Positions 21,835-29,825 of a stretch of DNA of 64,000 bases are shown here, in pieces. Under the pieces are notes generated by a model. That model ran no database searches. It was not told the origin of the DNA and saw nothing but the letters and a program-made list of their open reading frames with translations. The DNA comes from Methylosinus sp. H3A (GTDB lineage: Bacteria > Pseudomonadota > Alphaproteobacteria > Rhizobiales > Beijerinckiaceae). The stretch covers positions 372,001 to 436,000 of the forward strand of contig NZ_JADNQW010000005.1 of the NCBI RefSeq assembly GCF_015709455.1. Reading direction: 5' to 3'. The position numbers and the translations under genes were made by a program. Numbering within the stretch: the first letter of the stretch is position 1; each line of letters starts with the position of its first letter.

Positions 21835-21866
21835 GCCCCTTTCACGCACGGAATCTCGCGCCGCAC

Positions 21867-22235
21867 TCACTCCACATTTTGCCCGATCCGCCACAACACG
21901 CCAGATGGATCGTGCAGCGTGAAGTCGCGCATGCGCCAGGGCTGGAGCCGCACCTCCGAGACCTCGACGCCATAACGCGCGGCGATCCCGCTCTCCTCGA
22001 CTTTCGCCCGCCACGCGTCGACATCCTCGACGAGCAGATGCATCATCAAATTCTCGGCGAATTCCTTCACGTAGAAATTCTGCAGCAGGAAGCTCACAGT
22101 CTCGTGATGGAAATAGGCGACGCCGTCGCCGTCCGAGGCGAGCGTGAAGCCAAAATCCTGATAGAAGCGCTTGGAGAGTTCAAAATCCTTCGCCGGGACG
22201 AAGGCCTTCAATTCGATCGTTCGCAAATTCGACAT
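21867..22235 (-). CDS. VOC (glyoxalase/bleomycin-resistance) superfamily protein
   Basis: 122 residues. It has the FVPAKDFELSKRFYQDFGF start, GVAYFHHETVSFLLQNFYV and MMHLLVEDVDAWRAKVEE, ending with MRDFTLHDPSGVLWRIGQN. This is one beta-alpha-beta-beta-beta VOC half-pair set. Metal ligands are plausible (His/Glu) but the substrate is unknown. Confidence 0.85.
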   Translation of the reverse strand: MSNLRTIELKAFVPAKDFELSKRFYQDFGFTLASDGDGVAYFHHETVSFLLQNFYVKEFAENLMMHLLVEDVDAWRAKVEESGIAARYGVEVSEVRLQPWRMRDFTLHDPSGVLWRIGQNVE

Positions 22236-22285
22236 GAACAGCCCCCGAGAAACGGAACGCCGCTCATCATATCAGGAAAAGCGCA

Positions 22286-23212
22286 TTACATCCCGCGATC
22301 CGGCCCGCCCCACAGCCATGCCGCCCCGCGCACGCCGCCCGAGTCGCCATGCACATTGCGCAATATGCGCGTGTCGATCGCATCCGAGAAAGCCTGCTTC
22401 TCGACCAGATCGCGCAAGCCCTCGTAAATAAAATCGATATTGGACACGCCGCCGCCGAGCACGATGACATCAGGATCGAGCAGATTGACGATCGCCGCCA
22501 GCGCGCGCGACAGGCGGTCGCGATAGACCTCCAGCGCATGGCGCGCCGCCGCCTCGCCCGCTGCGGCGCGCGCCGCGATTTCCTCGCCGCTCGCCTGCGC
22601 GCCGCTGCACTGGCCATAGTCGATAGCGAGCGCCGGGCCGGAGAGAAACGTCTCCACGCAGCCATGATGGCCGCAGTAGCAGAGCCGCCCGGGAAATTCG
22701 TCCGGCGTCATCCAGGGCAGAGGCGTATGGCCCCATTCGCCCGCCACCTTGTTGACGCCCGCCAGAACCTTGCCGTCGACGACGATTCCGCCGCCGACGC
22801 CCGTCCCCAAAATCACGCCGAAAACGATGTGCGCGCCCGCTCCGGCGCCGTCGACGGCCTCCGAAAGGGCGAAGCAATTGGCGTCATTCTCGAGCCGCAC
22901 CGGGCGCTCGAGCAGGGCCTCCAAGTCCTTGTCCAGCGGCTTGCCGTTGAGCCCGGTGGTGTTGGAGTTCTTCACGAGGCCGGTGCGCGGCGAGATCACG
23001 CCCGGCGTGCCGACGCCGACGCTGCCGCGCCCGCCGATCTCGCGCTCGAGATCGAGCACGAGGCCGCCGATCGTCGCCAGAACGGCGGCGTAATCATGGG
23101 CAGGCGTCGGTGCGCGCCGACGCGCCAGCGTCTCGCCTCGCAGGCCGATGGCGACTGCCTCTGTCTTTGTGCCGCCGAGATCGACGCCGATGCGGAAGGG
23201 TTCTTGTGTCAT
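22286..23212 (-). CDS. ROK-family sugar kinase (fructokinase-like)
   Basis: 308 residues. The ATP motif is IGVDLGGTKTEAVAIG and the sugar-binding segments are VGVGTPGVISPRTGLVKNSN and LENDANCFALSEAV. The ROK zinc site is CYCGHHGCVETFLSG, and GEWGHTPLPW precedes it. The sequence resembles bacterial manno(fructo)kinases more than glucokinase repressors, and no DNA-binding domain is present. It phosphorylates a hexose at C6 in the cytosol. Confidence 0.93.
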   Translation of the reverse strand: MTQEPFRIGVDLGGTKTEAVAIGLRGETLARRRAPTPAHDYAAVLATIGGLVLDLEREIGGRGSVGVGTPGVISPRTGLVKNSNTTGLNGKPLDKDLEALLERPVRLENDANCFALSEAVDGAGAGAHIVFGVILGTGVGGGIVVDGKVLAGVNKVAGEWGHTPLPWMTPDEFPGRLCYCGHHGCVETFLSGPALAIDYGQCSGAQASGEEIAARAAAGEAAARHALEVYRDRLSRALAAIVNLLDPDVIVLGGGVSNIDFIYEGLRDLVEKQAFSDAIDTRILRNVHGDSGGVRGAAWLWGGPDRGM

Positions 23213-23277
23213 CGCCCTTCGTTCATCTATGGCGGCGGCGCGATCGGGCAGCCCCCACCCCTAGAGGTTTCGACGCG

Positions 23278-23322
23278 TTTCCCAACGCCGAACCGGCGTC
23301 CACTTCGGCTGGAAACGCTCTA
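23278..23322. repeat. Dispersed palindromic repeat, copy 1
   Basis: A 45-base element, nearly identical to bases 43971-44014. The core reads GCCGAACCGGCGTCCACTTC and ends in GCTCTA. GCCGAA and TTCGGC form a stem. It resembles the widespread Rhizobiales intergenic repeat ending in GCTCTA. The final CTA is, on the minus strand, the TAG stop codon of the pentapeptide gene. Confidence 0.85.
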
Positions 23323-24102
23323 TTGCAGATAGGCGCGATCGAGATCGACCGCGCCTTTCAGCGTCGCGGCCGCGCCTCTGTCGATCCGCACGGAGTCGAG
23401 CGACAGGCCCTCGGCCGAAGTTCCCTCGAAGCGCGCGCCGGTGAAATCGGCGCCGGCGGCGTCGACATCCTTCAGCGAGGCTTTGTCGAAGATCGCGCCC
23501 GGCGCCCGCGCATAGCGCATATCGGCGCGGGAGAGATCGGCGCCGTCGAAATGCGCGCCGTCGAGCCGCGCCGAGCGCAGCACGGCGCGCATCAGCCCCA
23601 TGGACTGGTTCTTCATATCCGCGGACATGTTCGCGCCGCGGAAAGAGGCGCCGCGCAGATCGGCCCCGGTGAGATCGGCGGCGAGCCGGCTCTCGGAAAA
23701 ATCCGCGCCTTCGGCCCGCGCGCGCTGGAGCTGGGTCGCGAAAACATGCGCGCCGCGCAGCGTCGCGCCGGAGAGATCGGCCTCCAGCAACCAGGCCTGA
23801 TCGAGAATGGCGCCGTCGAGCTTGGCCCCGGCGAGCCGCGCTTTCACCAGCCGCGCCGCGCGCAGATTGACGCCGGTAAGATCGAGGCCGGAGAGGTCGA
23901 GCCCGTTGAGGCTGCGACCGGAAAGATCGAGCGTCTCGCCCGGCTTCGTCGCGGCGAGCCGCGCCTCAATGTCGGCGCGGGTGAATTCGGACTGCGAATA
24001 GGCGGGCTGGGCGAGATCGACATTGCGCAGCATGTCTTGCGCCGACGCCGCAGCGACCGCGCAGAAGAGAAGCGACGCTGCGAGACGATGCGCGCCCCTC
24101 AT
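23320..24102 (-). CDS. Secreted pentapeptide-repeat protein
   Basis: 260 residues, with the start ATG overlapping the upstream stop (ATGA). A signal peptide (MRGAHRLAASLLFCAVAAASA) precedes about 35 pentapeptide-type units, with L or F every fifth residue: LDLSGRSLNGLDLSGLDL, then ADLTGADLRGASFRGANM. The repeats would fold as a right-handed quadrilateral beta helix. An exported form argues against a gyrase-protecting role and for an envelope role. It is last of a three-gene operon and its stop codon lies in a dispersed repeat. Confidence 0.88.
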   Translation of the reverse strand: MRGAHRLAASLLFCAVAAASAQDMLRNVDLAQPAYSQSEFTRADIEARLAATKPGETLDLSGRSLNGLDLSGLDLTGVNLRAARLVKARLAGAKLDGAILDQAWLLEADLSGATLRGAHVFATQLQRARAEGADFSESRLAADLTGADLRGASFRGANMSADMKNQSMGLMRAVLRSARLDGAHFDGADLSRADMRYARAPGAIFDKASLKDVDAAGADFTGARFEGTSAEGLSLDSVRIDRGAAATLKGAVDLDRAYLQ

Positions 24103-24911
24103 TCCGCCTGCGCCTGCTCGGAGGCCGCCTCGTTCTTCGCGCCGGCGAGATCCCTGGCCTGCGCCACCCAGCGGCCGCGTTCCGGACGGCCCGGAACCGC
24201 GAGCGTCGCGCCGATCCAGGCGACATTCTCGGAGGACCAGCCGGCGATCTGGTCGAAATGATAGACGCCGAGCCCATGCAGCTTCTCGACGCTCTTGGGG
24301 CCGAGGCCCTTGATCTTGGTCAGATCGTCGGGGCGGCCACCGCGCGGCGCGGCGAGTGCTTCGGGCCGCTGGCCGGGCGCTTTCTTCTCGCTCTCGGCCG
24401 GACGCGGCGAAGCCGGCGCCGCAGCGCGACGGCGCGGCTCGGCGGCGGGAGCCTCGGCTTTGGGAGCGGGCTCGGGCGCACGCGCGGCGACGACCGGCGG
24501 ATCGACGGGAGCGGGATCGATGGGGGCGGGATCGATGGGGGCGGGAGTCGGCGCTTCCGCGGAGAGGGCGGCCGCCCCGCGAAGCACCACATGCGGCTGC
24601 TTTTTCTTCGCCGGCACGGCCGGTGAGGCGGCGCCGAACAGCAGCCGCACGCCGCCGCCGAAGGGCAGGCCGATCAGATAGGCCGTCGCGAAGAGCAGCC
24701 CCAATTCGAAGAAGAGCCCGCCACGGCCCGGAATGGTTTGCAGATTGGCGACGAAAAATCCGCCGGCGAGCGCGAAGGCCGAGGTCACGATGACCCCATG
24801 GCCGTCGAATTTCGCGCCCGACTTCTTTGTCGTGGTCCAGAAGCCGACGACGAGCCCCAGGACGAGCGCGGCGGCGAGCCACTCGGCGGAGGCGGCGAGC
24901 AGATAGAGCAT
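24099..24911 (-). CDS. Membrane protein with C-terminal helix-hairpin-helix-like domain
   Basis: 270 residues with a GAGGGAG ribosome site. Three membrane segments (about 1-25, 42-60, 68-90) are followed by a Pro/Ala-rich linker. The linker contains a PIDPAPIDPAPVDP repeat from 15-base DNA units. The last 70 residues hold a helix-hairpin-helix-like module, DDLTKIKGLGPKSVEKLHGL then YHFDQIAGWSSENVAWI, of the kind found at the end of ribosomal protein-like and NADH dehydrogenase-linked fusions. It is the middle gene of the OmpA/BON operon. Confidence 0.8.
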   Translation of the reverse strand: MLYLLAASAEWLAAALVLGLVVGFWTTTKKSGAKFDGHGVIVTSAFALAGGFFVANLQTIPGRGGLFFELGLLFATAYLIGLPFGGGVRLLFGAASPAVPAKKKQPHVVLRGAAALSAEAPTPAPIDPAPIDPAPVDPPVVAARAPEPAPKAEAPAAEPRRRAAAPASPRPAESEKKAPGQRPEALAAPRGGRPDDLTKIKGLGPKSVEKLHGLGVYHFDQIAGWSSENVAWIGATLAVPGRPERGRWVAQARDLAGAKNEAASEQAQAE

Positions 24912-24936
24912 GGCGTTCTCCCTCGAAAGCCCCGGA

Positions 24937-26634
24937 TCACCGGATCGAGAATTCGATGCGACGGCCGCTTTTGTCGGCCGCAGCGGCGCCCGAGGCGGAG
25001 AGTCGCGCCGCTTCGACGCCCGCCTCGATGAGATAGTTGCGCACGGCCTCGGCGCGACGCAGGCCGATGGCCTCGTCCTCCAAATCCGAGCCCGCGCCCG
25101 CGAAACGCCCGACGATGTCGACCGCCGCGCCCGGGCTGCGCAGCAACACGAAAGCCAGAGAGTCGACGACCGGCAAGGATGTTTCCGCGATCGAATTATC
25201 GGCGCCGAAAGAAAGCCCTCTCGCCGCGGTCTCCGCCAGCGCGGCATAGAGTCGCGTCGGCGGAATCTCGTCGGTCGTCGTCGCGAGGCCGAGCCGCGCG
25301 GCGTTCTCGTAGCCTTCCGGCAGATCGCGGAACAGCCGCGCGCTGATGTCGAACTGCGCCTTGGCGTTAAAGGCCGCGCCTTCGAGCGCGAGCTTGCGGT
25401 CCGACAGAGCCGCGACGCCGGCGTCGAGCCGCGCCAGGGCCCGCAGAGCGGCGATCGCCGCCTCGGCGAACCCCTTGGGCGCGCCGTCGGCGACGGAAAG
25501 CTCGTCTTCCACGACCTCGCCCAAATCGCGCCTCGCCTGCGCGACGATGCGCGCGCGGGCGGCCGCGTCCGGCGCAAAGCCGGCCAGCGAGAGCGCGCCA
25601 TCCTGCTTGCGCGCGGTGAAGACGAAAGGCGAGACGGCGCCCGCCGCCACCGCCACCTGACCGAGACGGAAGCTCTTGGGCAGGCCGACGCGCAGGCTCG
25701 CCTCTATGGCGGACGCGCCGATATTGGTCTTGCCGGAGCCTTCGATCGAGACGACGCCGTCCGAGATGGAGGCTTTGCCGCTCGAGAGCTTGGAGAGCTC
25801 GCGCAGCGCCGCGGTCGCCGCAGCGGCGAAATCGCCGGGCGCGCCGCCCGCGACGCGGGACTGATCGCTCGCCTTGCCGAGATTGGCGGCCTCGGCGACG
25901 AGCGCCTCGCGCGTCTTCTCGCTCGGCGCATAGCCGAACAGCGACACGATCTCGCCGGCCTTGGCCGCGCTCCAGACGAAAGGCGCCACGCGCGGCGGCG
26001 CGATCTCGGCCGCTTTCACCAAGACGCCTTCGGGCGGCGCCTTCAACGCCGCTTCGGCGCGATCGTAACCGTCGAAATTGGCGGCCGCGCCCGTCACCGA
26101 GAGCGCGGCGTCGGAGACCGTCACCCTGCCCTCGCCGAGCGCGTCGAGCAGCGTGACGCCATAGGCGGCGAGCGCGGCGAAATTTTTCGGCGCGCCGAGG
26201 GCCGAGACCGAAGCATCGGCGAGCTCGAGACCTTTGCCGGCGGCCGCGGCGCGGACGGTCGCGCGTTCGCCGGGGAGCGGCGCATCGCCGGAGAGAGCGA
26301 GCGTCTTGCCCTTGCGCTCGAGCGAGAAGACGAAAGGCTTGGCCAAGGGCGGCGGCGTCGTCGCGTCGATCACGCCGCGCACGCCCTCTTGTCCTTCGAC
26401 GGCTCTGACAGCCTCGGCGACGGCGTTGGCGGAAAGGGCGACGCCGGAGAGCCTGACGTCGCGCCCGTCCACGCCGACGGCCGCTCCCTCGATCGCGCCG
26501 GGCGACTTGTCGAGCGCCGCGCGCGCGCGATCACCCAAATCCTTTTCGATCTTCTCGACGTTGGACGTCGCGACGATCGTGAACAAGACGGCCAGCACGG
26601 GCAGGCCGATCCACCATTTCGCCGGCTGGATCAT
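24937..26634 (-). CDS. OmpA-family protein with tandem BON-like repeats
   Basis: 565 residues. A single N-terminal membrane anchor (PAKWWIGLPVLAVLFTIVA) is followed by about three to four repeats of alternating BON-like blocks containing VRLSGVALSANAVAE and similar. The C-terminal OmpA-type peptidoglycan-binding domain (about 460-565) has VDIVGRFAGAGSDLEDEAIG and RRAEAVRNYLIEAGVEAARL. The architecture recalls mycobacterial ArfA/OmpATb. It is first in an operon, 25 bases before the HhH-membrane gene. Confidence 0.85.
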   Translation of the reverse strand: MIQPAKWWIGLPVLAVLFTIVATSNVEKIEKDLGDRARAALDKSPGAIEGAAVGVDGRDVRLSGVALSANAVAEAVRAVEGQEGVRGVIDATTPPPLAKPFVFSLERKGKTLALSGDAPLPGERATVRAAAAGKGLELADASVSALGAPKNFAALAAYGVTLLDALGEGRVTVSDAALSVTGAAANFDGYDRAEAALKAPPEGVLVKAAEIAPPRVAPFVWSAAKAGEIVSLFGYAPSEKTREALVAEAANLGKASDQSRVAGGAPGDFAAAATAALRELSKLSSGKASISDGVVSIEGSGKTNIGASAIEASLRVGLPKSFRLGQVAVAAGAVSPFVFTARKQDGALSLAGFAPDAAARARIVAQARRDLGEVVEDELSVADGAPKGFAEAAIAALRALARLDAGVAALSDRKLALEGAAFNAKAQFDISARLFRDLPEGYENAARLGLATTTDEIPPTRLYAALAETAARGLSFGADNSIAETSLPVVDSLAFVLLRSPGAAVDIVGRFAGAGSDLEDEAIGLRRAEAVRNYLIEAGVEAARLSASGAAAADKSGRRIEFSIR

Positions 26635-26747
26635 GGCTTCCGTCGCTCCCTGGGGCGAGAATCATTACGTAACGGGCACAGTTCTACCAGTCGAGCGGCC
26701 ACAGACCAACTCGAGGGAACCGCGTTCGCGCCACGCCGGAGGGCGAT

Positions 26748-27122
26748 TCAGCGCTTTTTCTGGGAGGGCTGCTCGCCCGGCTGCCGCGGCGGAGCGGGAT
26801 AGAGGTCGATGGCTTTTTCGTGCGTCCAGAAGCAATCCAGCGCGCCGGAGGGACGCACACACCACAGCGGCCCGTCCCGCTGATCGACGTCAACCTTTTG
26901 ATCGCGCATGAGCTGCACGCATTGGCCAGACGACAGCTTGCCGCGGAAATAGGCGGGGTCGTCCTTGGCCGCCTTGTCCGAGACCGGGCGAAAGGCGCGT
27001 TTTATGTCGGCCTGGTCGCGGCAGGCGAGAACGGCGCCGCGCGCGGCCGCGGCCTTCGCCTCGGGGGCGAGGCCGAGCGCGGCGGAGAGGGTGATCGCGA
27101 CGACGGCGCAGCGGGCGTACAT
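26748..27122 (-). CDS. Small secreted protein with paired cysteines
   Basis: 124 residues. A signal peptide (MYARCAVVAITLSAALGL...AKA) leads a mature part with four Cys in LACRDQADIKRAF, SGQCVQLMRDQKV, LWCVRP and LDCFWTHEK. These could form two disulfides. The C-terminus is Pro/Gln/Lys-rich. No family is recognised. It probably works in the periplasm. Confidence 0.65.
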   Translation of the reverse strand: MYARCAVVAITLSAALGLAPEAKAAAARGAVLACRDQADIKRAFRPVSDKAAKDDPAYFRGKLSSGQCVQLMRDQKVDVDQRDGPLWCVRPSGALDCFWTHEKAIDLYPAPPRQPGEQPSQKKR

Positions 27123-27198
27123 GCTGGGAATCTAACGCATTGGCGCGGGCATTTCCAGCCGTGTTCGCGCTTGGAGAACCGGCGATTTTGGCCCGGCC

Positions 27199-27873
27199 CT
27201 ACGATTTGGCCGGGCCTATTCGCCGCTCGATCTCGTTTTTCGCCTTTTTCCACAGCTCGATCGCGCGCGGCTTTCCCCATTCGTAGAAGCCGATCGCATG
27301 CGGCCGCGCCCAATCGTAGAAAGCGAGGCTCCATTCGCGGGCGAGACGGCCCGTCGCCTTGGCGAAATCGACCGCCTTGTCGAACCAGGGCAGGAACTGG
27401 CTGTCCGGCGGAATCTTCGCCCGCACCCAGGCGAGCGCGTCGCCGGCGATCTGCGAGACGGCGCGCCACAGCTGGTCCCAGGGGTCGTCCACCCTTATGC
27501 TGGCCACCTTGTCGCGATAGCGCGCGAATTCCTGGGCGAGCGCCGCCTTTGCGCGACCCTCCTCGTCGAGCCGGCGCTGCAGCTCGGCGGCGTGCGCCTC
27601 CTCCTCCCGAGCGTGGCGCACGCTGCCTTCGGCCTTCTGGGCGTTGCGCCGCGCTTCGAGCTGGGCGTCGTCGATCTCGCGGGTCGATTCGTCGACCTGA
27701 AGCGCCATCGCCTCATATTTGGAGAGAACGTCGTCACGCTGCTCGATGACGCTGCGCAGCAGCGACACGAGCGCGTCGCGCCCGAGCTTCTCGTAATCTT
27801 CGCCGGCGGCGGGGGTCTTCTGCGCCGCCGTGGCGACGTTGCGGATGCGATTGTCGGACAGTTCGGCCTCCAT
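27199..27873 (-). CDS. Coiled-coil hypothetical protein
   Basis: 224 residues. The central stretch (about 45-125) is strongly charged and predicted coiled coil, with EARRNAQKAEGSVRHAREEE. The C-terminal part has tryptophan-rich amphipathic helices such as AREWSLAFYDWARPHAIGFY. No signal peptide or membrane span is clear. Function unknown. Confidence 0.65.
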   Translation of the reverse strand: MEAELSDNRIRNVATAAQKTPAAGEDYEKLGRDALVSLLRSVIEQRDDVLSKYEAMALQVDESTREIDDAQLEARRNAQKAEGSVRHAREEEAHAAELQRRLDEEGRAKAALAQEFARYRDKVASIRVDDPWDQLWRAVSQIAGDALAWVRAKIPPDSQFLPWFDKAVDFAKATGRLAREWSLAFYDWARPHAIGFYEWGKPRAIELWKKAKNEIERRIGPAKS

Positions 27874-27971
27874 CGACTTTTCGCGCCGCGGCTTTCGAGC
27901 CGGCGCACGCCGATGCGGTTAGATAAGGAGGCCGAGCCCGCCGTCCAGCCGCGATAGCGCGGCAGACCGCC

Positions 27972-28712
27972 TCACGGCGCGCGCTGGAACAAGCCGAAGG
28001 TCAAGAGCGCGCCGATGACGACGACGACGATGCGCAGCCATTTGTCCGGAATATGATGCAGCATGCGCGCGCCCGCGACTCCGCCGATCGTCGCGCCGAG
28101 CGAGGTGACCAGCGCCTGCTCGAGATGCAGATCCGGCGAGAACAGGAAGATCGCCACGGCCGAGGCGTTCATCACCGCGGCGAGGACATTTTTCGTCGCG
28201 GCGGCGATGCGGACATTCTGCCCCGCCATGGTCAGCGCCGCGACCATCAGAAAGCCGATGCCGCCGCCGAAATAGCCGCCATAGACGGAGATGAAAAATT
28301 GCGCGACGCCGGCGCCTCTCGCCGAAAGATGCGCGTTCGCGTCGCCCGGCTTGCGCAGAAAGCTGCCATAGGCGAACACGACTGTGGCGAACAGCACCAG
28401 CCAGGGCACTAGTCTGGCGAAGAAGGCCGGCGGCGTCAGCAGCAATATGACCGCGCCCACCGCCCCGCCGACGATGCTGATGATGAACAAGGTTCGCAGG
28501 CCGAGGCCCGCTGCGCCGCGCGAGAGAGAGCGGCCGGCCCAGCCGGTGGCGACCTGCGCGGGAAACAGCGCGACGCAGGAGGTGACATTGGCGGCGCGGG
28601 CGTCCATGCCGGTGAGCATGAGCGTCGGCAGAGTGAGAAAAGAGCCGCCGCCGGCCAGCGCATTTTGCGCGCCCGCCCACATTGCGACGAAAAAGAGCAG
28701 AATCAGCAGCAT
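27972..28712 (-). CDS. TauE/SafE-family sulfite/anion exporter
   Basis: 246 residues with about eight membrane segments. The two internal repeats show the family pattern: GAQNALAGGGSFLTLPTLML early and GGYFGGGIGFLMVAALTMAG later. The likely role is export or import of small organosulfonates or sulfite across the inner membrane. The substrate is unknown. Confidence 0.9.
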   Translation of the reverse strand: MLLILLFFVAMWAGAQNALAGGGSFLTLPTLMLTGMDARAANVTSCVALFPAQVATGWAGRSLSRGAAGLGLRTLFIISIVGGAVGAVILLLTPPAFFARLVPWLVLFATVVFAYGSFLRKPGDANAHLSARGAGVAQFFISVYGGYFGGGIGFLMVAALTMAGQNVRIAAATKNVLAAVMNASAVAIFLFSPDLHLEQALVTSLGATIGGVAGARMLHHIPDKWLRIVVVVIGALLTFGLFQRAP

Positions 28713-28872
28713 GGGCGGCAGCGCCTCTGGAACTTCCTAAACCCGATATTTCAGGTCGGGCTCTGGAAGGCAAGCCATAGCTCGAAATGCTAGCCGTCTA
28801 CGTCATTTGGACCCGAAGGCTCGCTCCCGCGAAGCGACAGGGAATCTCGGTCTCATCCCGATGAGGAAAACT

Positions 28873-29526
28873 TCACGCGGGCGACCGCTGGGTCACTCCG
28901 CCAGCGAAGGCGCGCACCAGCCGCTCGAGCTCGGCGTCGAGCACCGCCTCCGGCATCGGCGCGAGCTTTTCCTCGAGGCCGAGCGAGACGACCCCATGCA
29001 CGGCGGAAAACAATGTGCGCGCCAGCAAGGCGCGGGAGGGCGCGGGCTCGTCGGGCAGCAGCCGCGCGAGCGGCTCTTCGACGAGGGTGAAGAGGCGGCT
29101 CTGATCGTCGAGATACCAGGCTGGCGCGTCGCGGCCGCCGGCGAGCCTGTGCTCGAACAGCGCCCGCCACAGCGCCTTATTGGCGCGGGCGAAGGCCAGA
29201 TAGCCCTGCGAGAGGCGCAGAAGCTCGTCGGCGGGCTCCGGAACAGGCCCCGACGGCGCGGCCAGCCCCTGCTCCAGCCGCGCCAGAGTATCCGCGCCGA
29301 TGCGCAAAATCAGGCCGTCGAGATCGTCGAACACATTGTAGATCGCCCCGACCGCGCAGCCCGCGGCGGCGGCGAGATCGCGCGCCTTCAAATTCTGCAG
29401 CCCGCCCTCGGCGATCGCGGCGCGGCCGGCGGCCACGAGTCGCTCGCGCAGATCGGCGCGACGTGCGGTGGTTTTGCCGGCAGGTCGTTCGGCGGGATCC
29501 GATTCAGATTTTTGAACGTCGTTCAT
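28873..29526 (-). CDS. TetR-family repressor
   Basis: 217 residues. The N-terminal helix-turn-helix (about 28-75) reads AGCAVGAIYNVFDDLDGLIL. The C-terminal ligand domain resembles the WHG-type group (ALWRALFEHRLAGG). Two inverted repeats with the same arms lie at its start codon and about 55 bases upstream, so it probably represses itself. No intact divergent target gene remains on the plus side. Confidence 0.92.
   Translation of the reverse strand: MNDVQKSESDPAERPAGKTTARRADLRERLVAAGRAAIAEGGLQNLKARDLAAAAGCAVGAIYNVFDDLDGLILRIGADTLARLEQGLAAPSGPVPEPADELLRLSQGYLAFARANKALWRALFEHRLAGGRDAPAWYLDDQSRLFTLVEEPLARLLPDEPAPSRALLARTLFSAVHGVVSLGLEEKLAPMPEAVLDAELERLVRAFAGGVTQRSPA
29513..29525. promoter_or_regulatory. 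Candidate TetR operator 1
   Basis: TGAACGTCGTTCA is a perfect palindrome overlapping the tetR start codon. Its arms TGAAC and GTTCA are shared with site 2. Binding here would block tetR initiation. Confidence 0.6.
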
Positions 29527-29567
29527 TTTTGTGTTGAACTCCGCTCAGATCGTGCTAACGTTGCTCA

Positions 29568-29580
29568 TGAACGGTGTTCA
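29568..29580. promoter_or_regulatory. Candidate TetR operator 2
   Basis: TGAACGGTGTTCA is an inverted repeat with the same TGAAC-N3-GTTCA layout as site 1. The two centres are 55 bases apart. It lies just upstream of a ribosome site and a ten-codon plus-strand reading frame. Confidence 0.6.
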
Positions 29581-29596
29581 TAGCAGGAGAATTCGG

Positions 29597-29629
29597 ATGA
29601 TCAAGACGCCATTGCGCTCATATCGATGA
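29597..29629 (+). other. Ten-codon reading frame with strong ribosome site
   Basis: AGGAGA lies six bases before ATG; the frame encodes MIKTPLRSYR then stops. It could be a leader peptide or the surviving first codons of the lost divergent target of the TetR regulator. A GC-rich intergenic repeat follows directly. Confidence 0.35.
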
Positions 29630-29639
29630 AAGCGAGCAC

Positions 29640-29692
29640 GCTCGCGCCCCCTCCCCGCCCCTCTCCGGCTGAGAGGGAAGGGGCCATCCGAT
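29640..29692. repeat. GC-rich intergenic repeat, related to 34364-34419
   Basis: The stretch contains CTCGCGCCCCCTCCCC and then CCCTCTCC...GAGAGGG. Its reverse complement shares GGGGAGGGGGCGCGAG with the element at 34404-34419. It looks like an inverted copy of the same REP-type family. Confidence 0.6.
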
Positions 29693-29825
29693 CCTAGAAT
29701 CTCATCGCCGCGGGCCGCGCCCGAGGCGTAGTATGTGCGGGCGCGCAACGCCTGCGGACCAACCCATCCTTAAACAGAATCGGCGAAACCACGCCTTCTC
29801 GCCGCGCGCTGACGGAATTTCACCC

